Assembly (NCBI RefSeq): GCF_000482865.1
Contig: NZ_AXWW01000037.1
Location: forward strand, 22,235-86,234
Length of the DNA: 64,000 bases
Reading direction: 5' to 3'
Source of the DNA: Actinokineospora inagensis DSM 44258
GTDB lineage: Bacteria; Actinomycetota; Actinomycetes; Mycobacteriales; Pseudonocardiaceae
In this document: positions 27,157-36,282 of the stretch, piece after piece
Numbering within the stretch: the first letter of the stretch is position 1
How the letters are laid out: the number at the start of each line of letters is the position of its first letter
Program-made: the position numbers and the translations under genes
The notes under the pieces: generated by a model
Databases searched by the model: none
What the model saw: the letters and a program-made list of their open reading frames with translations, nothing else
Told to the model about the DNA's origin: nothing

Positions 27157-27205
27157 GCGTGGCCACACACGGTCACCCACAAGGGAAGACCGTGTATGAC
27201 CACGC
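27157..27205. repeat. 18-bp imperfect inverted repeat
   Basis: Arms 27157-27174 (GCGTGGCCACACACGGTC) and 27188-27205 (GACCGTGTATGACCACGC) match at 16 of 18 positions with a 13-base spacer. The symmetry is long enough for a dimeric DNA-binding protein or a cruciform-type origin element. Confidence 0.65.
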
Positions 27206-27960
27206 GCACTCAGAAGTGCACGAATCAAGAGATAAAGAAGTGACGTTGTGTCTAGCGCGCAATGCAGGGAACTATGCCCGTAAGGGTGTGGCGTGCTATA
27301 GGCACGTGAGAGCGAAGCCCTCAGCATCGAATGCCCAATGTCGGCAACCGCCTGAGACAACCCCGAACGCCCACGCATCGCGACGTCTGTCGGTGCTAGA
27401 CCACCATGGAGTTATCTTGGGACACACCTGTAGTAGGTATGCGTTTATGCGCGCTACTCCGCTCTATAGCAAGAGCTTTACGTAGTGAAGCTGCAAGCGC
27501 AGGTACTATACATCCCAGACTAGGAATGCGCGTTTGGCTACGCGTCGTTCTTCACGCTGCTCTGCACGGTTTCGCTGCTGTCCGCACGGCCCAAGCCGCT
27601 GCCCGCGCTATGCGGGACTTTGCATCACCTGAACATCGAAGAGGCGATCAACCGCCCGGAAAGGCTCACGGGGACGTTGCGCCCCGGTCTTTCGCCTTCC
27701 CGCTCGGAGTGTTGCCTAGTTTCTGTTGTGGATACACGTATAAGTACACCCTGTAGGTCTACACATCGCAAGACCTTCGCTGCCGCCGTTACTTAGCTGT
27801 TACTTGCGGGCCGTGCTGGCTGTTTCCTTATCTGACGCGAAGAAACTGCCAAGATCGACCGGCCCGGCTGTCGTTGCGCAGGCGGCGTGAAGGTCGGAGG
27901 CTGGCGGAGGCAATTGCGCGGCATTGTGGAGCGGCGGCGCCAGGCGCCAACATTCATGAA

Positions 27961-28030
27961 GCGCGCCGCGCCCGCGGCGCGCCGTCCGCATGGGTTTCTC
28001 GGCAGAATTGTCGAGAAACCCCATGCGGAC
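27961..28030. repeat. Pair of large adjacent palindromes
   Basis: First, GCGCGCCGCG (27961-27970) and CGCGGCGCGC (27973-27982) with a two-base centre. Immediately after, 27984-28001 (GTCCGCATGGGTTTCTCG) pairs with 28012-28030 apart from one bulged base, around a ten-base loop. No T-tract follows, so a simple terminator is unlikely; origin, nick region or regulatory RNA are open options. Confidence 0.65.
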
Positions 28031-28505
28031 GACTTCGGCAGCCAGGCAGCAAGCCACGCCGGGGACGGCGGGGACCGGTCATGCACTGCCTAGCCGACTT
28101 GCACCATGCTGGCTTGCTGCCGAGTTGGCCGACATGCAGGAGGACTCGGGACGCCTCTCACCAGCGGGGACACGACTTGCGGCCTCCCCCTGCCTAGTGG
28201 GGGGAGCCGCGAGCGTAGGTGCGAGGGGAGGGGGTGCGTCGACAACTGCCCGGATCGACTCGGTCACGTTCTGCTGAGATCCCACCGCTCCTGTCACTCA
28301 GGGAGATCGAGCGTCTACGCAAGTAGAGAATTGTTCTCGAAAAGGATCATTATCCATAGTATGTTGACGGCCACGCCCGGTGAGGATGCATCTCGCAACC
28401 TCCGAAACCGGAGCCGAGAGGAGATGTCGATATTGATGCCGTCACGCCCGCGAGCGGTCGACCAGTCGATACGGCTGGGCGTTTATTGATCACGGAGTGA
28501 GAGAG

Positions 28506-28934
28506 ATGACGATGGGGGATATGGATATTCTGCGCAGGTCGAGAGACCTCAAGCATATCCTCGAATACGATTGGCTGAGTGATGTTCTTGTCGCACTCAA
28601 GCCAGGTCGGCTCAACTATTCGGTGTTGTTGAAGCGTATTCAGGCGGATGCGCCGTTCGATCCGTGGTCGGGGCGGAAGGCGGTCATCCAGCCGCGGAGC
28701 TTGGCACGGACGTTGCTGCGGATGGTGGAGAACGGGTTGATCGTCCGCCACGAGGTGCAGCGGACGTTCCCGCGGTCGGTGTCCTACGAGCTGACGCGGG
28801 CCGGGGACGACCTGCTGTCCGAGTTGAGCGCGCTGGCCGGATGGGCGGTCCGGCACGACGAGGTGATCGCCGAGGCGCGGACGCGGTATCGGCAGCGTCG
28901 GGGGCTCGTCGACGACGGCAGCGAAGCCCGCTGA
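28506..28934 (+). CDS. HxlR-like winged-helix regulator
   Basis: 142-residue DNA-binding protein. The N-terminal helices (YDWLSDVLVALKPGRLNYSVL) and recognition region (RSLARTLLRMVENGLIVRHE) lead into a wing and the family end YELTRAGDDLLSELSALAGW, the layout of HxlR/MarR-type regulators. No sensing cysteine is seen. ATG 28506 is preferred because GGAG lies eight bases upstream; GTG 28497 overlaps that site. It converges on the LysM-BTAD gene and may regulate the Tad locus or the island. Confidence 0.75.
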   Translation: MTMGDMDILRRSRDLKHILEYDWLSDVLVALKPGRLNYSVLLKRIQADAPFDPWSGRKAVIQPRSLARTLLRMVENGLIVRHEVQRTFPRSVSYELTRAGDDLLSELSALAGWAVRHDEVIAEARTRYRQRRGLVDDGSEAR

Positions 28935-28952
28935 CTCAACTCGGGTAGTCGG

Positions 28953-31604
28953 TCAGCTTGCCTCTGCGTCGGGTTGGGCGCGGCGTTGCTGGAGGAACCG
29001 CATCAGGTTGAGCGTGTCGGGGCTGGGGCGTTGGTCGATGTCGGCGAGTGTGGTGCGTAGCAGGGCGAAGGTGCGGGCGACGGCGTCGTGTTGGCCGAGG
29101 GTGGCCTGGAGGCGGGCGATCTGGCAGTACAGGGCTTCGTTGACCGGGTCGAGTGTGCGGGCTTGTTCGAGGGTGGCCAGGGCGGTGTGGGGCTGGTCTG
29201 CGTGGTGGAGTGCGCGCCTGCTGAGGGCGTCGAGGACGTCGCGGCGGAGGCGTTCGCGGATGGGCTCGATCCAGTCGGTGCTGATGTCGTGGGCGAGGTC
29301 GCCGCGGTAGAGAGCGGCGAGGTCGGTGTCGGGCTCGGGGTGGGCCAGCGCGTGTCGGAGCTGGTGGTAGTCGATGTGGACGAGGGCGGGGTCGAGTCGG
29401 TAGCGGCCGTCGTCGGTGAGCACGAGCTGGCCGAGCTGGTCGTCGCTGGCTTCGACCAGGCGTTTACGCAAGGTGGACACGGCGTTGTGTAGGGCGTTGA
29501 ACGGGCGGGCGCGGGGAGCGTCGGGCCACAGGGCGTCGTTGAGGACGTCGCGGCGCACGCCGTCGGGGTGGATGGCGAGGTAGGCGAGGATTTCGCGGTG
29601 CTTGGGGCTGATCGCCGGGACGAGTTCGTCGCCAGCGGTATGCAGGCGTAGGTCGGTGTTGCCCAGCACGGCGAGCCGCCATTGGGCCACAACGGCGTCG
29701 CGCTGCTGGTGTTCGGGGAGAGCCACCAGCGGTGGCGGAGTGTCGTAAGAGATGGGTTCGGATGGCGGCCTTGTCTCGGTGGCGGGCTTCTCGGTGAGGT
29801 GGTCGGGTTCCTCGGTGTCGTCGAGTTCGTCGGCTGCTTCGGCGAGGAGCTGGAGGAGGGCGGCGGTGTCAGTGGAGTCAAGGTGGTAGAGCCGGGTGCC
29901 GGTGAGCGTGGTGGCGGGGCCTGCGCTGGTGGCGCCCACGGTGCCGTCGGAGTGGACGCGCAGGGTGATGCCGGGGCGCCAGTGGCCGATGAGGATGGCC
30001 GCGATCCCCACGGTGGAACCGAGGTCGATGATGTTCTGCGCGCGCCGCTCGGTGTGCGGTGCCGGGGTGGCGAGCAGGACCAGCGGCGGGAGGTCAGCGC
30101 GGTCGCCGGGGTGCTGGTGGGTGCGGGTCAGCAGTTCGGTCTCGGCTTCGTCGAGGACGTCGTCCAGGGTCGGCAGCACGCACAGCGAGGCAGGTGCCGC
30201 GGCGGGCGGGAGGCCGAGCAGGGCCAGGTCGGGCTCGGGGATCAGGACCCTCGTGGCGCGACCGCGGTGCTGGGCGAGCAGGTGCAGGAGCATCGCTCGT
30301 GCGGTCGCCGCCGCGCCCGGCCCGGTCAGGCCGATGCCGCGGGTTCGCGCGAGGTCGATGGTGAGGTCCAGGCTGCGGCCTGGCGGTGCCGTTCGGGCTG
30401 TCGGCACGAGCATCGCCGTTGACGGTGCGGACTCGTCGGGAACCGCGGGCAGCAGGCCGACCTGGGCCTCGGCGGCGTCCGGCCCTGGGGCCAGATCGTG
30501 GTGGGTGCGCATCGCGCGGACGACCGGGGCGATGGGGCGGGCGAGGTCCGAGCGGTCCCCGCTGCCGGGCCGGTACCGGCGTCGACGAGACATCCGGAGC
30601 GCCACCACCAGCGTGCTGATCGCGGCGATCAACCCCAGGCTGACGTAGGCGCCGGTGGTCAGGGTGCCGACAGGTTCAGTCGACTCCGAGGATTCGAGGT
30701 CCGCAGGCGCGCGCGGAGTTGTCGCGGGCGCGTTGGGGGTGGGGGTGGGTCGGGCGTGGGTGGACTCTGTGGTCACTGGCGCCGGAGGTGTGGACGGTGT
30801 GTGGGGTGTCGTCGGCGCGGGCACCGGTTGCTTGGGGACAAGGGGCGGCGGGTCCACTGGCGTTGCCTGGGGCTGGTTGGCCGGCTCGTGGGCGGGGATG
30901 AAGGCGGTGATGATCCAGCCGGGTCGGATCACGCCGGGGTTGGTGAGGGCGCGGCCGTCGGCTTGGCGGACGCCGCGGTTGGTGGTGAGCAGTTCGGGCC
31001 AGCGGTTGCCGTCGCCCAGGAGGCGGTCGGCGACGCGCCAGAGGCTGTCGTGCACACCGTGTTGCGGGAGGCGCACGGTGTCGGCGATGGCCACCATGCC
31101 CGGCGGCGGCGCGACCAGCGGGACCGGCGTGGCGGGCGCCGGCTGGATGGGGGTGGCCGCGGCGCTGATCGAGGTCGCGGGGGTCGCCAAGGCGGTGAGG
31201 GCGACGTGCGTGGGTGCTGCGGGCGTGCGGGTGGCGAACAGGGGCACCAGGAGGCTGCCGACCAGCACGACCGCGGCGGCGCGCATCGGGCCCGCGGGTG
31301 GGAGGTCGGGCAACGACAGTCCGCGGAGCACGTCCCGGGCGGCGCGCAGGACGTCGAGGGTGAACAGGGCCCAGATCCACCAGGCGAGGCAGGCGAGGAT
31401 GTCCAGGACGAGGCCGGTGCTCATCGGGGCCAACAGGGTCCCGGTGATGTCGTTCCAGGTCGGGACCCGGGTGGGCAGGGGCCAGCCGATGTAGTGGGCC
31501 AGCGCCCAGGGCAGGCCACCGAGGACCAGTGCGAGCACCTCGGCGGCGGCGACGCTGCGAGCGAGAGCGGACATCCGGTTGGTCATGGGTGCCTCGTGGT
31601 TCAC
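28953..31604 (-). CDS. Membrane LysM protein with C-terminal BTAD (SARP-like) domain
   Basis: 883-residue fusion. Two or three membrane segments lie in residues 10-130 (VLALVLGGLPWALAHYIGW, ILACLAWWIWALF). A LysM-like wall-binding motif occupies about 168-235 (DSLWRVADRLLGDGNRWPEL), followed by a Pro/Thr-rich linker and a further membrane segment (AYVSLGLIAAISTLVVAL). The C-terminal 200 residues form a winged helix plus bacterial transcriptional activation domain (ISPKHREILAYLAIHPDGVR, then TPR-like repeats). GTG 31604 overlaps the stop of the TadG-like gene. It is the conserved last gene of actinobacterial Tad loci; coupling wall sensing to regulation is plausible but untested. Confidence 0.85.
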   Translation of the reverse strand: MNHEAPMTNRMSALARSVAAAEVLALVLGGLPWALAHYIGWPLPTRVPTWNDITGTLLAPMSTGLVLDILACLAWWIWALFTLDVLRAARDVLRGLSLPDLPPAGPMRAAAVVLVGSLLVPLFATRTPAAPTHVALTALATPATSISAAATPIQPAPATPVPLVAPPPGMVAIADTVRLPQHGVHDSLWRVADRLLGDGNRWPELLTTNRGVRQADGRALTNPGVIRPGWIITAFIPAHEPANQPQATPVDPPPLVPKQPVPAPTTPHTPSTPPAPVTTESTHARPTPTPNAPATTPRAPADLESSESTEPVGTLTTGAYVSLGLIAAISTLVVALRMSRRRRYRPGSGDRSDLARPIAPVVRAMRTHHDLAPGPDAAEAQVGLLPAVPDESAPSTAMLVPTARTAPPGRSLDLTIDLARTRGIGLTGPGAAATARAMLLHLLAQHRGRATRVLIPEPDLALLGLPPAAAPASLCVLPTLDDVLDEAETELLTRTHQHPGDRADLPPLVLLATPAPHTERRAQNIIDLGSTVGIAAILIGHWRPGITLRVHSDGTVGATSAGPATTLTGTRLYHLDSTDTAALLQLLAEAADELDDTEEPDHLTEKPATETRPPSEPISYDTPPPLVALPEHQQRDAVVAQWRLAVLGNTDLRLHTAGDELVPAISPKHREILAYLAIHPDGVRRDVLNDALWPDAPRARPFNALHNAVSTLRKRLVEASDDQLGQLVLTDDGRYRLDPALVHIDYHQLRHALAHPEPDTDLAALYRGDLAHDISTDWIEPIRERLRRDVLDALSRRALHHADQPHTALATLEQARTLDPVNEALYCQIARLQATLGQHDAVARTFALLRTTLADIDQRPSPDTLNLMRFLQQRRAQPDAEAS

Positions 31605-32059
31605 GGGTCGGCGCGGGTGACGCCGCGTTCGGCCTCGGCGGTGCCGGTCGCGGTCGCGGTGACCGATCCGACGCCGAGGAGACCGAGCAGTTGGGTGGGG
31701 CGGGTGATCGTGACGGTCACGGTGACCCGGTTCCCGGCGACGGTCACCGTGCCGCTGTGGCCTGCGGTGGCGAGGAAGGTGCGGGCGGCTTGATCGGCCC
31801 TGCCCGGGTCCAGGCGCAGGACGCCGCCGCGGTAGGCACCGAGGTCGACCTGTTGGGCTCCGGCGCGGGCGGCTTCCTGGGCTTGGCCGAGGGCGTCGAC
31901 CTTGGCGGTGAGGGCGATGCCGCCGTCGAGGACTAGTCCGGCGACGAACAGGCAGGCATTGACCATGACCACGGCGAACGCGGTGACGCGCCCGCGGTCG
32001 TCGTGGCGCAACCGGCGGGCGTTGGCGGCCAGCCTGCGGAGGGTGGCGGGTGGGGGCAT
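31601..32059 (-). CDS. TadG-like pilus-associated protein
   Basis: 152-residue pseudopilin-type protein: a basic N terminus, then DDRGRVTAFAVVMVNACLFVAGL with the cleavage-type Gly and a hydrophobic helix, then a beta-rich outside domain (GTVTVAGNRVTVTVTITRP). The usual Glu at +5 of the mature helix is replaced by Phe, as in TadG-type proteins. ATG 32059 starts just after the upstream stop; the longer frame to 32479 is a shadow. Confidence 0.8.
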   Translation of the reverse strand: MPPPATLRRLAANARRLRHDDRGRVTAFAVVMVNACLFVAGLVLDGGIALTAKVDALGQAQEAARAGAQQVDLGAYRGGVLRLDPGRADQAARTFLATAGHSGTVTVAGNRVTVTVTITRPTQLLGLLGVGSVTATATGTAEAERGVTRADP

Positions 32060-32061
32060 GG

Positions 32062-32502
32062 TCAGGTTCCGCGGTAGGTGTCGATGGTGGAGGTGTAGGT
32101 GGCGGTGACCGTGCGGTTGCCGGGCACGCCGAGGAGTCCGAGGTCGGACAGGCCGACGGTGCACGAGACGGTGACGGTGACCGCGGCGCCGGGGCGCAGG
32201 CCCTGGGTGTCGGTGGCGACCGTGAGGTTCTGGCAGGTCACCCCGGCTTGGGCGAGCGCGGTCGCGGCGGTGGTGCGGGCGTTCTGGTCGGCTTGGCCTG
32301 GTGTGCGGGAGATGGAGGCGGAGCGTGCGGCCTGGTGCGCGGCGTCGGTCACCCGCATCTCGGAGGCGGCCAGCCGTCCGCAGAACACGACGAACAGCAC
32401 CAGCATCACGGCCACCGGGGTGAACAAGGTCAGTTCCGCTGCGGCCGATCCGCGCTCGTCGAGCCGCAACCGCTGCCACCGTGATCTCAGCAGGACGTGC
32501 AT
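32062..32502 (-). CDS. TadE-like minor pseudopilin
   Basis: 146 residues with the TadE signature DERGSAAAELTLFTPVAVML, i.e. Gly at the cleavage site and Glu at +5, and an extracellular domain with two cysteines (TCQNLTV, VTVSCTVG). Processed by a prepilin peptidase and assembled with the Flp-type pilus. It overlaps the next TadE gene by one base. Confidence 0.85.
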   Translation of the reverse strand: MHVLLRSRWQRLRLDERGSAAAELTLFTPVAVMLVLFVVFCGRLAASEMRVTDAAHQAARSASISRTPGQADQNARTTAATALAQAGVTCQNLTVATDTQGLRPGAAVTVTVSCTVGLSDLGLLGVPGNRTVTATYTSTIDTYRGT

Positions 32503-32936
32503 CAGCCGCCTCCTCGGAAGACCTCGACCGGGCCGTGGGCCTCGGCGTGCACGGTCAGGGCCAGGAAGGGCACCACCTGCACGGCTGTACCGGTGATCGC
32601 GACCGACACGTCTGCGGCGGTCCGCGTGGACGTGATCGTGGTTCCGCCGAGGACACCGCCGCCGAGAAGATCAAGCGCGCGCCGCGTCTCGGTAGAACCG
32701 GACTCGGCCGTGCCGCCCGACACGCGAGCCGCCGAGAGCCCCTGCGCCGCAGCGCTTTGCGCGACGTGGCAGGCGTGCAAGTACAGGCCGAACTGGATCA
32801 CCGTGAGCAGCAACAGGATCAGCACCGGCGTCGCCATCACGAGTTCTACCGAGACCGCGCCGCGGTCATCCCGAGCGAGTCGCCGCAGACGTGCCCGCAG
32901 AGTGTGGGTTGGGGTTGTGGTCATGGGCGGGGTCAC
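32502..32936 (-). CDS. TadE-like minor pseudopilin (second copy)
   Basis: 144 residues, or 140 from ATG 32924. DDRGAVSVELVMATPVLILL has the Gly/Glu+5 arrangement. The C-terminal part is Thr/Val-rich and beta-like. Overlaps the Flp-like gene upstream by four bases. Likely forms the pilus base or initiation complex with the other TadE/G proteins. Confidence 0.85.
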   Translation of the reverse strand: MTPPMTTTPTHTLRARLRRLARDDRGAVSVELVMATPVLILLLLTVIQFGLYLHACHVAQSAAAQGLSAARVSGGTAESGSTETRRALDLLGGGVLGGTTITSTRTAADVSVAITGTAVQVVPFLALTVHAEAHGPVEVFRGGG

Positions 32937-33118
32937 ATCGTGATGCCGTTCGCCTTCTCGGTCACTTTCGTGGCGATGATGGCGAGCACGGCGAGGGCCA
33001 GGACCACGAGCAGAGCGGTGACGAGGACGGTTTCGGTGCTGTAGCCGTTCTCGTCCTCGCGTAGGCGCTGCCAGTTGGCGCGGATTCGGGCGATGAGGAC
33101 GATCAGGTTGGAGTTCAT
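32933..33118 (-). CDS. Flp-like major pilin
   Basis: 61-residue pilin candidate: a charged leader ending REDENG, then YSTETVLVTALLVVLALAVL, one hydrophobic helix and a short polar tail. Flp pilins normally have Glu at +5; here Glu is at +4 after the Gly, a small deviation. Size, helix and position between TadC and TadE genes fit the major subunit. Confidence 0.8.
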   Translation of the reverse strand: MNSNLIVLIARIRANWQRLREDENGYSTETVLVTALLVVLALAVLAIIATKVTEKANGITM

Positions 33119-33137
33119 GGGTTCTCTCTTGGTGGGT

Positions 33138-34031
33138 TCAGAGTCCGATGAGGACGCGGGACATGGCGGGGAATCCGAGGAAGATCAGGAATCCGAGGAA
33201 CAGGATCAGGACGGGCAGGCTCATGCGTTCGGTCGCGGACTGGGCCTCCCCTTCGGCGTGGGTGAGTTCCCGAGTGCGCATCCCGCTGGCCTTGGCGGCC
33301 AGGGACGCGCGGACCCGAGCGCCTTCGGTACCCGCCAGCGACAGCGAAGCGGCCAGTTCGGACAGCTCGGAGACGTCGAGTTCCGTGCCGAGCTGCCCGA
33401 GACGGGCCCACGGTGTGGTGCGGGTCGCAGCGGCGGTGGTCAACGCGCGCCGGATCTGCGCGAACGCCCATCCGTTGCCGACCTTGACCGCGTCGGTGAG
33501 CGCGCCGTCGACACCCGCGCCACCGGCGAGCAGGACGCGCAGCAGGTTGAGGTAGGCGCCCAGCGAGTGCCGGAACGCGTCGCGGCGACGGGCGGCCTCC
33601 TGCCGGACGGTGAGGTCGGGGACGAGGAGTCCGACGATGCCGAGGATGAGTCCGGCCAGGGCGGGCATCTGCCACGGCATCGGGATGTCGGCGACCAGCA
33701 GTAGCGCTTGGGCGAGGGTGGGAAGGACCAGGCCGGCGATGCCGTAGACGGCCATCTCGGCGAGGTGGTGCTGCGGGGACTTGCCGATCACCGCGAGATC
33801 CCGCCGCAGCCGCGGTGTCGGCAGGCCGAGCGAGGCCAACGGGCGGACGAACGGCTTGCCGATGCGCAGGCTCCAGCCCGCGGAGTCCGCGGTCAGCAGC
33901 GGTACCGGGGCGGGTCCGGCGGTGATCGCGGTCAGCGTCGCGTGCAGTCCGGGCCGCGGTGGCGCGATCCAGGCGACAAGAGCCCACAGCCCTGTGCCGA
34001 GTCCGGCGCCGAGGAGGAGTCCGGTGATCAT
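33138..34031 (-). CDS. TadC-like type II secretion F-domain protein
   Basis: 297-residue inner-membrane platform protein with an N-terminal membrane segment (LLLGAGLGTGLWALVAWI), a central pair and a C-terminal pair ending LPVLILFLGFLIFLGFPAMS. The cytoplasmic GspF domain includes HSLGAYLNLLRVLLAGGAGV. It overlaps TadB by four bases, and the two would form the assembly platform driven by TadA. Confidence 0.88.
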   Translation of the reverse strand: MITGLLLGAGLGTGLWALVAWIAPPRPGLHATLTAITAGPAPVPLLTADSAGWSLRIGKPFVRPLASLGLPTPRLRRDLAVIGKSPQHHLAEMAVYGIAGLVLPTLAQALLLVADIPMPWQMPALAGLILGIVGLLVPDLTVRQEAARRRDAFRHSLGAYLNLLRVLLAGGAGVDGALTDAVKVGNGWAFAQIRRALTTAAATRTTPWARLGQLGTELDVSELSELAASLSLAGTEGARVRASLAAKASGMRTRELTHAEGEAQSATERMSLPVLILFLGFLIFLGFPAMSRVLIGL

Positions 34032-34915
34032 GGTTGGGCCTCCGTCGCACCGGTCGGGAGTTGGGTGAGACCAGTGAGGACCCGCGCGGCGGGGCGGAGC
34101 CGGGCGATGCGCCCGAGCCAGACGAACGACACGGCGAACAGGGCACCGACGAGCAGCAGCATGAGCTGGCCGAACGCGGTGTCGTAGGGCTCCAGGTAGG
34201 AGCGGTTGAACACCACCAGGCCACCGGCGAAGGCGAGGGTGGTGATCAGGATGACCCGCACGCTGGTCCTGGTGCGCGCACGCCCGGCTTCCACGCGCAT
34301 CCGCATCGCGGCCTGCTCCCGAGCCTCGGCGGCGAGTTCGCCGAGGAGTTCGGCGAGCTGGCGGGCCTGGTGGTCGGCGGCGAGCACGAGCGCGGCGAGC
34401 ACCAGGTCCGCGGTCGGGTCGGCCAGGTCATCGGCCAGCAGCCGCAGGGAGGGGCCGAGCCGGTCACCGCGGTCCAGCCGCTTCGCCAGGTCCTCGATCT
34501 CGGCGCGGATGGCTTCCGGGGCGGTGGCGGCGGTGGCGAGGATGGCTTGCTCCAGCCCGGCCGCGGCGGCGATGACATCGCGCAGCATCTCCGTCCACGA
34601 CGCGATCCCCTCGATCCGCGCCAAGGCCCGGTCGTGCCCGCGGGTGCCGCCGAGCACCTGCGGCAACCCGGCCACAGCCAGCGCGGTCAACACCCCGCCG
34701 ACCAGCCACCCGGTGACCATTCCCGCGACCAGCCCGGCCAGCACCGCGGCGGCGAGCAGGCGAGCGTGGCCGTGCCGGCGCAGGCTCGCGATCCAGAGCT
34801 GGGCCTTGGAAGGGGTGTCCGCAGTTGTGACGCCGCGGGCCCCGGCGATGATCAGCAACACACCCGCGGCGGTGCCGACGCCGAGCAGCGCGAGTAGTGC
34901 GGTGGTGGCGGTCAT
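34028..34915 (-). CDS. TadB-like type II secretion F-domain protein
   Basis: 295 residues from ATG 34915, which overlaps the TadA stop (ATGA); GTG 34927 is a less likely start. Membrane segments lie at the N terminus (LLALLGVGTAAGVLLIIAGA), centre (VLAGLVAGMVTGWLVGGVL) and C terminus (LMLLLVGALFAVSFVWL). The GspF-type helix bundle includes LRDVIAAAAGLEQAIL. Partner of TadC. Confidence 0.88.
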   Translation of the reverse strand: MTATTALLALLGVGTAAGVLLIIAGARGVTTADTPSKAQLWIASLRRHGHARLLAAAVLAGLVAGMVTGWLVGGVLTALAVAGLPQVLGGTRGHDRALARIEGIASWTEMLRDVIAAAAGLEQAILATAATAPEAIRAEIEDLAKRLDRGDRLGPSLRLLADDLADPTADLVLAALVLAADHQARQLAELLGELAAEAREQAAMRMRVEAGRARTRTSVRVILITTLAFAGGLVVFNRSYLEPYDTAFGQLMLLLVGALFAVSFVWLGRIARLRPAARVLTGLTQLPTGATEAQP

Positions 34916-36282
34916 GGCTGCCACCACCCGTCCGGGTTGTCGAGCAGATCCGGCTCGAACCCGGCGTCCACCAACAGCTCCATGGTCTCGGTGCGGATCG
35001 GGGCACCGGGGACCGCGCGGCGGTCGCTGCCGGGCCGCCAGATCTCGTTCGAGACGACCTGGGAGCCCTCGGCGTCGACGACTTCGCGGATGGAGGACAC
35101 GACCCGGCGGTGGGGTTCGCCGCGGGGCTTGTCCAGGAACACCACCAGGTGCAGGGCGGAGGCGATGAGGATGTTGGTCTGGTGGATGTCCAGCCGCTCC
35201 GGGGACTGCACGGCGTAGGCGGCGAGCTTGGTGAACACGCCCTTGCTGCTACTGGCGTGGATGGTGCCCATCGAGCCGTCGTTGCCCTGGCTCATGGCGT
35301 TGGTCAGCGGGATGACCTCGCGTCCGCGGACCTCGCCGACGATCACCCGGTCCGGCGACATCCGCAGCGCCTGCCACACCAGATCGGCCAGGCTCACCGC
35401 GCCCTGGCCCTCGATGTTCGCCTCGCGCGCCTGCAACGCGACCACGTCGGGGTGGGCGTGTTCGTCGTCGCCGAACCCGAGTTCGGCGACATCCTCGATC
35501 GTGATCAACCGCTCCTCGGGCGGGATCGCCGACGCCAAGCCGCGCAGCATCGTCGTCTTCCCGATCGCCGTGCCGCCGGCGACCAGGATGTTGCGCCGCG
35601 CCCGGACCGCGGCGGCGAAGAACGACTCCAGCGCCACGTCCAGGGTGCCCATCTCGCGCAGCTCGGCCAGAGTGACCGTGCTGTAGCGGTGCCGCCGGAT
35701 CGACACCGACGGCCGCTCGGTCACCGACATCACGGCGGAGACACGGGCACCGTCGGGGAGCCGGAAGTTCACGATCGGCGAGCCACGGTCGAACCGGCGC
35801 TCCTCCATCCCCGAGCGGGCGGCAAGGTCCCGGATCAGGTCGATCAGATCGCTGTCGGTCGGAACCACCGGTGCCAGTCGGGCGCGGCGGCCGTCGGCGT
35901 AGCGGACGAACACCCGGTCCCCGTTGACGTTGATGTTCTCGATCGACTCGTCATCCAACAGCGGCTGAAGACCACCCATCCCCACCAGGTCATCCACCAC
36001 CGCGGCGGTGACCCGGGCCTCGACCTCGGGAGACAGCAGCGTGCCGCCGCGCTCCAGCTCGCCGTTGGCATAGGCGTCCGCGGCCTCCTGCACCAGCACA
36101 GCGGCGAGCGCGCGGCGCTCAGGCGGGGTCATGGGCGTTCGCCCGGCTGCGTCGTCTGCGCTGACCCGGTCACCGAGCTGCGCCGCCACGGCCAGGCGCA
36201 GCGACTCCCGCATCCGGCCGATGGCCTCGACCTCGCTGCCCGGCTCGATGCCTGCTCGCGTGAAGGTGGTGGTTTCGGTCAT
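34912..36282 (-). CDS. tadA: TadA/CpaF secretion ATPase
   Basis: 456-residue hexameric ATPase powering pilus assembly. The N-terminal domain (LLDDESIENINVNG at about 109-121) is followed by the PilT-type core: Walker A GGTAIGKTT at 236-244, an Asp box and Walker B around LITIEDVAELGF, and a HALRMSPDRVIVGEVRG-like segment. The Walker A has Ala-Ile where Gly-x is usual (GGTGxGKT), a mild change. It sits between the TadZ-like and TadB genes with four-base overlaps at both ends. Confidence 0.92.
   Translation of the reverse strand: MTETTTFTRAGIEPGSEVEAIGRMRESLRLAVAAQLGDRVSADDAAGRTPMTPPERRALAAVLVQEAADAYANGELERGGTLLSPEVEARVTAAVVDDLVGMGGLQPLLDDESIENINVNGDRVFVRYADGRRARLAPVVPTDSDLIDLIRDLAARSGMEERRFDRGSPIVNFRLPDGARVSAVMSVTERPSVSIRRHRYSTVTLAELREMGTLDVALESFFAAAVRARRNILVAGGTAIGKTTMLRGLASAIPPEERLITIEDVAELGFGDDEHAHPDVVALQAREANIEGQGAVSLADLVWQALRMSPDRVIVGEVRGREVIPLTNAMSQGNDGSMGTIHASSSKGVFTKLAAYAVQSPERLDIHQTNILIASALHLVVFLDKPRGEPHRRVVSSIREVVDAEGSQVVSNEIWRPGSDRRAVPGAPIRTETMELLVDAGFEPDLLDNPDGWWQP

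Larger units (their letters stand above)
26979..28505. other. 1.5 kb non-coding region rich in inverted repeats
   Basis: No supportable gene in about 1,500 bases, although short frames exist on both strands. Base composition is lower in GC than the neighbours from 27120 to 27780. The left part (27004-27205) holds four hairpins in a row upstream of the amidoligase operon; 27961-28030 holds two large adjacent ones. A weaker hairpin (CTCCCCC/GGGGGAG, 28184-28206) follows. An AT-rich promoter-like stretch with GAGAA/TTCTC (28326-28338) precedes the HxlR-like gene. A replication or transfer origin is possible but unproven. Confidence 0.5.

Noticed and set aside
27118..27756. Short frames on both strands between 27.1 and 27.8 kb as genes
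   Set aside because: No start signals or motifs, conflicting strands and mixed composition; the inverted repeats explain the region better.
30498..31793. 431-codon plus-strand frame opposite the LysM-BTAD gene
   Set aside because: Extreme Gly/Arg/Asp composition and antisense to a recognised multidomain protein.
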